Assembly: GCA_017460085.1 (NCBI GenBank)
Contig: JAFUBQ010000014.1
Span: forward strand, 1 to 36,716
Source of the DNA: Alphaproteobacteria bacterium
GTDB lineage: Bacteria > Pseudomonadota > Alphaproteobacteria > RF32 > CAG-239
Reading direction: 5' to 3'
DNA: 36,716 bases
Positions 33,001 through 36,716 of this stretch are shown piece after piece. The notes under the pieces were generated by a model. The model worked only from the letters and a program-made list of their open reading frames with translations, was not told where the DNA came from and ran no database searches. Every line of letters begins with the position of its first letter. The first letter of the stretch is position 1. A program made the translations under genes and the position numbers.

Positions 33001-33314
33001 ATCAAAAAAATAATGGCATACAATCATTAACTGAAACATATGAAAAACAAGAAGATGGCACATATAATGTGTCGTCAAAGCAAGATTTTAGCGATTATTA
33101 TAAACAGAAAAACCTCCGAACACCTCCATTGAATGAAAATGGCAACTGGGGATATAATATAAATCGCGATAAAGCCATGAAAGGATTTACGCAGCAAAAT
33201 TTTGATGAGCATGTACAACAACTTATGAATGAGCAAACAACATCTCGTTCAGGTCAGCCGCTTAACTTCAAAAATATGTCACAAGCAGAAATTGACAGAC
33301 GTATGAATACGTAG
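30006..33314 (+). CDS. LytM/M23 endopeptidase fused to VirB6-like core E with long C-terminal tail
   Basis: 1102 residues from the ATG at 30006, which has GAGGA at correct spacing and a signal peptide (1-28); earlier in-frame ATGs from 29988 are less suitable. Residues about 95-230 are an M23 domain with all ligands: H103 and D107 in NHYGSD, H163 in YRHL, H222 and H224 in AIHLHME. Such enzymes cut peptidoglycan cross-bridges. The VirB6 core starts at C317-x-x-C320 and carries MGESLIC and YAFKITA (550-556). The 400-residue tail has loosely repeated beta-like blocks (TKDGDGNYTKTSQTH, TNEDGNVNVTARKS), and ends in a charged segment. Last gene of the array. Confidence 0.83.
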   Translation: MKPITKYIFLILFLLFSGLAICSNEAFADNTASCKKGEKQSCKVSDDCFPNRNGKHYTSSARGNNIGGDCVKKASANGCYNSNPTSCSGSYNGLGNRGESRNHYGSDIGSAACGKEKGKIQVYAPADGEIVWIGVSSGGGRTMIIEHTKKCSGGGKFKTIYRHLAAYLKTGGSVKKGVPVGIEGGSNCYNRSFGEACICDNKEQSVGHVYSGCNKAHAYAIHLHMETINSGFNGSNSYVGGEMENVMKSYCGGVQALCGDCPVDTSNCVGKNDTSFDGTTANLDGVQDGFAGASGSDGGGYTSDKCNFQDYLDSQNCTFCELFKKFFNVSSTMAKLANDKLAGPTKTLVSIGFVIWLCIYLLRHLTSYSQVTTGEMLKGILFQGFRVAVVIIALSGAIYEIMDLTLNPVMETGLDFGKTLNRDSTCDDGATYMQGIIGYDETTGFPKPDNAASDQIGGLSKHMGESLICSLKNLEDSTGFMMSLGKYSICLSWERFKLWKIFPSLGYFSTGLFLWITGLFLLLSFPWCLIDCLLQLCVAVALIPCAVGAYAFKITAQYLKLIWSMFMNALFNFVFMAIIVYIINKNLQDWIGYTPGSNPDPEIFITAYKPEGLAWWGIGFVKMLLVCIFSWTFFDEAKSMANEFARGIGFHDLGRKVGSTVTSAAFNKVIKPGTAMAGSLALSSAKKIGREINREFGDSARNFANKGRYKVLKFFGAKETTNPNGTTSVSSSFNFMGTKHSHTFTKDGDGNYTKTSQTHRRSNYEKYFNVTTNEDGNVNVTARKSFMGMTMFGLFGKQAMKEEKDPVTGRTIWRTADKDASRQRELTIDDDGNIKFNKYSNLDDKNIFTQAMHYRSGKDHPGVQKGITKVKNDNVLKMTEMFDDMGNLTGRHLEFRNTVDGLIKQDGTTNLNSMNYLINQSTDKERAYEALIVAHMQQRNMNIDETFNNRTVTVNKDQSVTIMQTNNDGSRQEITAKIDGNQMILHEKTFDSAGNPIRYQKNNGIQSLTETYEKQEDGTYNVSSKQDFSDYYKQKNLRTPPLNENGNWGYNINRDKAMKGFTQQNFDEHVQQLMNEQTTSRSGQPLNFKNMSQAEIDRRMNT

Positions 33315-33320
33315 TTTTAC

Positions 33321-33341
33321 TAAATTTAATATTGTATTAAG
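33321..33341 (+). promoter_or_regulatory. Possible third copy of the array's upstream element
   Basis: TAAATTTAATATTGTATTAAG resembles TAAATTTAACCATATTGTAATATT of the 25210 leader with three bases missing. It lies just past the array and before the regulator gene. It would fit autoregulation by the regulator, which is speculative. Confidence 0.25.
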
Positions 33342-33382
33342 TGCAAGAATTTGTATATAAAATATATTTTTGTCTTGCATTT
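33339..33382. promoter_or_regulatory. Inverted repeat in front of the XRE gene
   Basis: AAGTGCAAGA (33339-33348) and TCTTGCATTT (33373-33382) pair over ten positions with one G-U. The right arm contains the -35 of the promoter below. It may be an operator or end the array's transcript; only four T follow. Confidence 0.4.
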
Positions 33383-33402
33383 TAGAAAAATATCCCTATA
33401 GA
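33375..33402 (+). promoter_or_regulatory. Candidate promoter of the XRE regulator
   Basis: TTGCAT (33375-33380) and TATAGA (33397-33402) are 16 bp apart, about 40 bp before the ATG at 33443. The -35 box lies in one arm of the inverted repeat 33339-33382. Confidence 0.45.
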
Positions 33403-33442
33403 ATTAGTTTAGTTTTGTAGATATATTTGTAGGGGTTTAATT

Positions 33443-34414
33443 ATGGAAGAAATTGTTTTCCCAAACCAAATTAGAATGCACAGAAGATTGCGTGGCGTTC
33501 AAATGCAGCAGTTGGCCGACTATTTAGGTGTAAGTTTGTCTGCCGTTTCCAAAATAGAAAAAGGCTATCGCCGATTGAACCAAGAACAACTAATTCAAGT
33601 GGCAGAATTGCTAGATTGCTCATTACAAGATTTATATGTTAATGAGCAAAATTCACAAGAAGAAGTTGTTTTGGCATGGAAACGCGAACAAGAACGTCGC
33701 AGTAAGATTAACTTAACATCAGGTTTAAAAACACTCGGTGCCGGTTTGCGTCATATTCGCACTGACTTAGGTAAAACGTTAATGGAAGTTTCCGAACACG
33801 CGGATATGACACTTTCGGTTTATCACCGTATTGAAATGGGACAACGTGAAGTTTCAGATAAGGAATACAAAAACATTGCTAGTGCTTTAGGCATGAGCGT
33901 GGAACAACTAAAAGCAAAAATTCAAAAGCTTGATGAAGCCGGAGATTTATCTGATATCATAGAACGTAATGACAATCGCCCTAAGGCATTAAACAATTCG
34001 AGATATTCTAATTTAGCTTCTATATCTGATGACCATGATGCAGTTATGGTTCCGGTATATGGAATTGGTAACGCCGAAGGTAATATCATAATTGATAAAT
34101 CAGGCTCTATGAAAGAAGTTATTTGCCCGCAGCATTTACAAAATAAGCATAATATATATGCAGTGAATTTATGCTCACGTCGTTTAGGTTCATTAATTTC
34201 AAGCCGTGCAGTAATGTTTATTGACCCGTATGAGGTTGTTAGCGCCGGTGATATTGCTCTATATTATATCAGTGAGCAAGAAGCTATGTTTTTAAGCATT
34301 CGTGAAGATGAATATGGTCAGTTATACGGCTTAAGATGGAATCCTGACGAAAGGATTGTTTTGAACAATGGTGATTTAACTAAAATTTATAAAGTTGTAG
34401 TAATAAATCTTTAA
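33443..34414 (+). CDS. XRE-type regulator with two HTH domains and a LexA/CI-like C-terminus
   Basis: 323 residues. The first HTH (about 8-62, QQLADYLGVSLSAVSKIEKG) and the second (about 100-157, LMEVSEHADMTLSVYHRIEMG) are both XRE folds, so one chain could bind two half-sites. Residues about 205-320 look like the S24/CI regulatory domain (NLCSRRLGSLISSRAVMFIDP then VSAGDIALYY). The usual Gly-Asp-Ser-Met nucleophile motif is not seen, so self-cleavage is unlikely. AGGGGT precedes the ATG. It sits between the VirB6-like array and the repeat protein and is the natural candidate to control both. Confidence 0.85.
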   Translation: MEEIVFPNQIRMHRRLRGVQMQQLADYLGVSLSAVSKIEKGYRRLNQEQLIQVAELLDCSLQDLYVNEQNSQEEVVLAWKREQERRSKINLTSGLKTLGAGLRHIRTDLGKTLMEVSEHADMTLSVYHRIEMGQREVSDKEYKNIASALGMSVEQLKAKIQKLDEAGDLSDIIERNDNRPKALNNSRYSNLASISDDHDAVMVPVYGIGNAEGNIIIDKSGSMKEVICPQHLQNKHNIYAVNLCSRRLGSLISSRAVMFIDPYEVVSAGDIALYYISEQEAMFLSIREDEYGQLYGLRWNPDERIVLNNGDLTKIYKVVVINL

Positions 34415-34437
34415 GCGTAAGTTCAAATATTAATAAG

Positions 34438-34479
34438 AAATTTACACTCTCGTCGTATGATGGAGAGTGTAAATTTTAT
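34438..34479 (+). terminator. Strong terminator hairpin after the XRE gene
   Basis: AAATTTACACTCTC (34438-34451) and GAGAGTGTAAATTT (34463-34476) form a perfect 14-bp stem with an 11-nt loop; TTTT follows in the stem end. It lies only 15 bp before the next ATG, so it could also act as an attenuator or hide that gene's leader. Confidence 0.7.
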
Positions 34480-34494
34480 AAACAAAGGTTGCAA

Positions 34495-36716
34495 ATGGCT
34501 CAAGATACCACACAAATTCAGCAAAATAGTACCACGGATAAAGAAAAAGAAAATCCGCTATTAGTTGCGCAACGCTATTTGAACATATTTAATCAAATAC
34601 ACATTCTAAATTCAAAGCAAAAAGCCGAATTTGAACAATCTATATTAAAAATGCCAGAAATATATAAAGAACATTTGCATTCTATTCCCGGCGGCAAAAT
34701 TCTGCTTGAATATATAAACAACTTACAAAATGGCGGTAAAAAATACGGCTCACAAACTCAGAGCCAAATTACTTCAATAGGCAAAACAGAGCCAATGGCA
34801 ACAACTTCTCCTCAAGCAAATGCAGTTACCGGTACAATTATAAACAGCGGAACAATAAATTTAGACCCAGATTTTGCTAAAAATTTAGCCGGTTCGCTAG
34901 CCATTGCATTTAAAAACAACAATTTGGTTCCCGGAGGCAACATTAATGAGCTTTCTAGTGTTATAAGCCAATCTTTTAACACCTATGCCCAAAATATGCA
35001 AAAACTCAGTTCTGACATTTTAACCCAAAATATGCAGCAATTTACAACAACGCAGAACCAAATGCGTGAGCAATTAGAACAACAACTGAATTGGCAAAAT
35101 GAAGTGCAACAACAATTTGCGCAAAATCTTGTGCAGCAAGTGCAGAATATATCTGCGTCAACGGCTAAATCTGCAATGTCGGCACAGCAGCTCAACGCTC
35201 AAAACAACAATGCAAACACAACCACAATTAACAATGTTAATATTGATTCGTCTGCTTTTAATAATATCACAAATGCCATTCGTGAAACCGAAAAACAACG
35301 CCGTGATGATTTTAAAAAAATTATTGAAGTATTGAATAAAAATTTTGCACTGAAAACAAATCATCAACCGCAAGAATTACCAGTGACGGCAATAACAAAT
35401 TCCATTACCGAAGCCCTGCGCGAAAGCAGTAAGCAGCAATTGGCCGCCATTAAAGCTTTTGGTGAAACACTATCACAATCAATTATCCGTTCACAAAAAG
35501 AATTTGCTCAAACCTTAGAAAAATCTTTGGCTCAATCAGAAAAAATAAGCATAAATAAGCCTACTGAGTTGCCTAAAGATAGTAAAAAAACAAATTTAAA
35601 TCAAACTTTACCTGAACAAAATAAAGATAATGTTCAGGATAATCAAAAAAATAAAAATGCATCAGAGAACAAGCAAAATGCAAATAAAAACAAAGATGAG
35701 CCCAAAATAAATCAGCCTGTTTTGCAAAAAACAAACAAAACCGAAAAAAAACAACCCAAGCAAGAAAACTCTATTGAAAATGCTCCGCAGAAACTTGCTC
35801 CGATGACTAAAATTAAAGATGATGATATTGATATAATGTCGGCCTTTAACGATGAACAAAGTGACAATATCACTGCTTCAATTGCTGATGACGTTTTTAT
35901 CGATATTGCCGGAAAAGACAATGAAACAGATTTATCTGATATATTTTCCGATTTAGATGTGCCCAAAGACAAAACTGAAACGAAAGAAATAAAATCTAAA
36001 ACTTCAACTAACAATATATCTGAAGCGCATAACTTAAATGAAGAACTTTCTGCAGCCTTTGAAGAACGTGTACCGCAAAAAAAAGAGCCTTTACAGCCGA
36101 ATAAACCAACTTTGCCAACGATTAAGCCAGAAGCAAAACCTCAGCCGAAGCCGAAATCTTCGCATCAATCACATCTTTATGATGATGCTATGCAAAAAAT
36201 TAAAGATGCTTTACAGTCAACCGAAACCATTACAATTAATGAACTTGACGATGTTCCAACCATTTCTTTAAGCGGAAACAATGAAGAAGAAGATGAAGAA
36301 GATAATAATAATAAAAATCCGCATACAGAATTTATAGACACTCCGTTGGAAGACGATTTTTCGGCAGAATTCATACCAGACGATGATAAAATGAACCAAG
36401 AGTGGGAATATGTTGATGAAAACGGTAATCCGGTTGAAACAGATGACGCTGATGAGTGGGAATATGTTGATGAAAACGGTAATCCGGTTGAAGCAGATGA
36501 TGCTGATGAGTGGGAATATGTTGATGAAAACGGTAATCCGGTTGAAGCAGATGATGCTGATGAATGGGAATATGTTGATGAAAATGGTAATCCGGTTGAA
36601 GCAGATGATGCTGATGAATGGGAATATGTTGATGAAAACGGTAATCCGGTTGAAGCAGATAATGCTGATGAATGGGACTATGTTGATGAAAACGGCAATC
36701 CGGTTGAAGCAGATGA
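34495..36716 (+). CDS. Large acidic Gln/Asn-rich protein with C-terminal 18-residue repeats (3' partial)
   Basis: The frame is open from the ATG at 34495 to the window end, 740 codons, with no stop. No signal peptide. Residues 1-95 are helical and charged. About 150-300 are Gln-rich coiled coil (many Gln-Asn and Gln-Gln pairs), then a long disordered Lys/Glu/Pro part with acidic clusters. From residue 636 an 18-residue unit EWEYVDENGNPVEADDAD repeats at least six times and runs off the end. Unknown family. Acidic, repeat-tailed proteins next to type IV secretion genes in host-associated bacteria are sometimes secreted effectors; that is inference. Ribosome site AAAGGTTGC is modest. Confidence 0.75.
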   Translation, partial: MAQDTTQIQQNSTTDKEKENPLLVAQRYLNIFNQIHILNSKQKAEFEQSILKMPEIYKEHLHSIPGGKILLEYINNLQNGGKKYGSQTQSQITSIGKTEPMATTSPQANAVTGTIINSGTINLDPDFAKNLAGSLAIAFKNNNLVPGGNINELSSVISQSFNTYAQNMQKLSSDILTQNMQQFTTTQNQMREQLEQQLNWQNEVQQQFAQNLVQQVQNISASTAKSAMSAQQLNAQNNNANTTTINNVNIDSSAFNNITNAIRETEKQRRDDFKKIIEVLNKNFALKTNHQPQELPVTAITNSITEALRESSKQQLAAIKAFGETLSQSIIRSQKEFAQTLEKSLAQSEKISINKPTELPKDSKKTNLNQTLPEQNKDNVQDNQKNKNASENKQNANKNKDEPKINQPVLQKTNKTEKKQPKQENSIENAPQKLAPMTKIKDDDIDIMSAFNDEQSDNITASIADDVFIDIAGKDNETDLSDIFSDLDVPKDKTETKEIKSKTSTNNISEAHNLNEELSAAFEERVPQKKEPLQPNKPTLPTIKPEAKPQPKPKSSHQSHLYDDAMQKIKDALQSTETITINELDDVPTISLSGNNEEEDEEDNNNKNPHTEFIDTPLEDDFSAEFIPDDDKMNQEWEYVDENGNPVETDDADEWEYVDENGNPVEADDADEWEYVDENGNPVEADDADEWEYVDENGNPVEADDADEWEYVDENGNPVEADNADEWDYVDENGNPVEAD
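36400..36716 (+). repeat. 54-bp tandem repeats (at least 6) at the end of the acidic protein
   Basis: Units begin at 36400, 36454, 36508, 36562, 36616 and 36670, the last cut by the window end. They differ by only a few bases (ACA/GCA, GAC/GAT, GAG/GAA), so they arose by recent duplication and copy number is likely to vary between strains. Each encodes 18 residues with one Trp, one Tyr and a VDENGNP turn. Confidence 0.95.

Noticed and set aside
33443..34414. Prophage repressor with nearby phage genes
   Set aside because: No integrase, capsid, terminase or lysis gene is present; the neighbours are VirB6-like genes and a repeat protein.
36400..36716. CRISPR array
   Set aside because: The 54-bp units are contiguous with no spacers and stay in the reading frame, so they are coding repeats.

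Overview
The window is AT-rich DNA with dense bacterial genes and mostly clear Shine-Dalgarno (SD) sites. The rpmF-plsX-fabH order, CTTGAC-type -35 boxes and a tandem family of VirB6-like proteins with large periplasmic domains point to a low-GC, probably host-associated alphaproteobacterium. This placement is an inference; no rRNA gene or other taxonomic anchor is present. A metallo-beta-lactamase/rubredoxin fusion and flavodoxin-type proteins suggest an anaerobic or micro-oxic life.

Layout. (1) 1-456 holds no gene but has structured repeats. (2) 457-1813 is folA-thyA on the minus strand. (3) 1966-3353 encodes a secreted YwqK/MORN-like protein and a patatin-like lipase, translationally coupled. 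(4) 3465-7395 is a tight plus-strand run: exported flavodoxin, exported Cys-nucleophile alpha/beta hydrolase, Fe-S-flavoprotein-like reductase, MBL-rubredoxin fusion and AlkD-like DNA glycosylase. (5) 7411-11640 is a minus-strand accessory segment of unknown membrane proteins and a lipoprotein. It is interrupted by a complete IS481-like element (8968-10094) with terminal inverted repeats and a 6-bp target duplication, and it carries two identical terminators. (6) 11744-14633 has a small secreted repeat protein (minus) and rpmF-plsX-fabH (plus). (7) 14648-17440 encodes two membrane-anchored TPR proteins (minus). (8) 17518-19947 encodes a LonB-type AAA+ protease.

(9) The most interesting part is 20058-33314. 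It holds a tandem array of VirB6/TrbL-like inner-membrane proteins, the polytopic channel component of type IV secretion systems. Five VirB6 cores can be aligned by eye: a CxxC entry motif, a G-x-x-L-x-C motif and a (W/Y)-(P/A)-F-(K/E)-x-T signature. Each core carries a different accessory part: a large Cys-containing periplasmic domain (A), a C-terminal YwqK/MORN-like repeat tail (B), a lipoprotein anchor (C), a SleB-type peptidoglycan hydrolase (D) and an LytM/M23 endopeptidase plus a long C-terminal repeat tail (E). Core D is split over two overlapping genes, with the SleB domain placed where the central periplasmic loop should be. A 71-residue two-helix membrane protein is encoded between A and B. 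Two related promoter/leader sequences drive A and C. No VirB4, VirB8-B10 or VirD4 gene is in the window, so assignment to a complete type IV system is inference.

(10) 33443-36716 has a dual-HTH XRE regulator with a LexA/CI-like C-terminal domain, a strong terminator hairpin, and a large acidic Gln/Asn-rich protein. That protein ends in at least six 18-residue repeats and runs off the window. Regulator and repeat protein sit directly downstream of the array and may belong to it.
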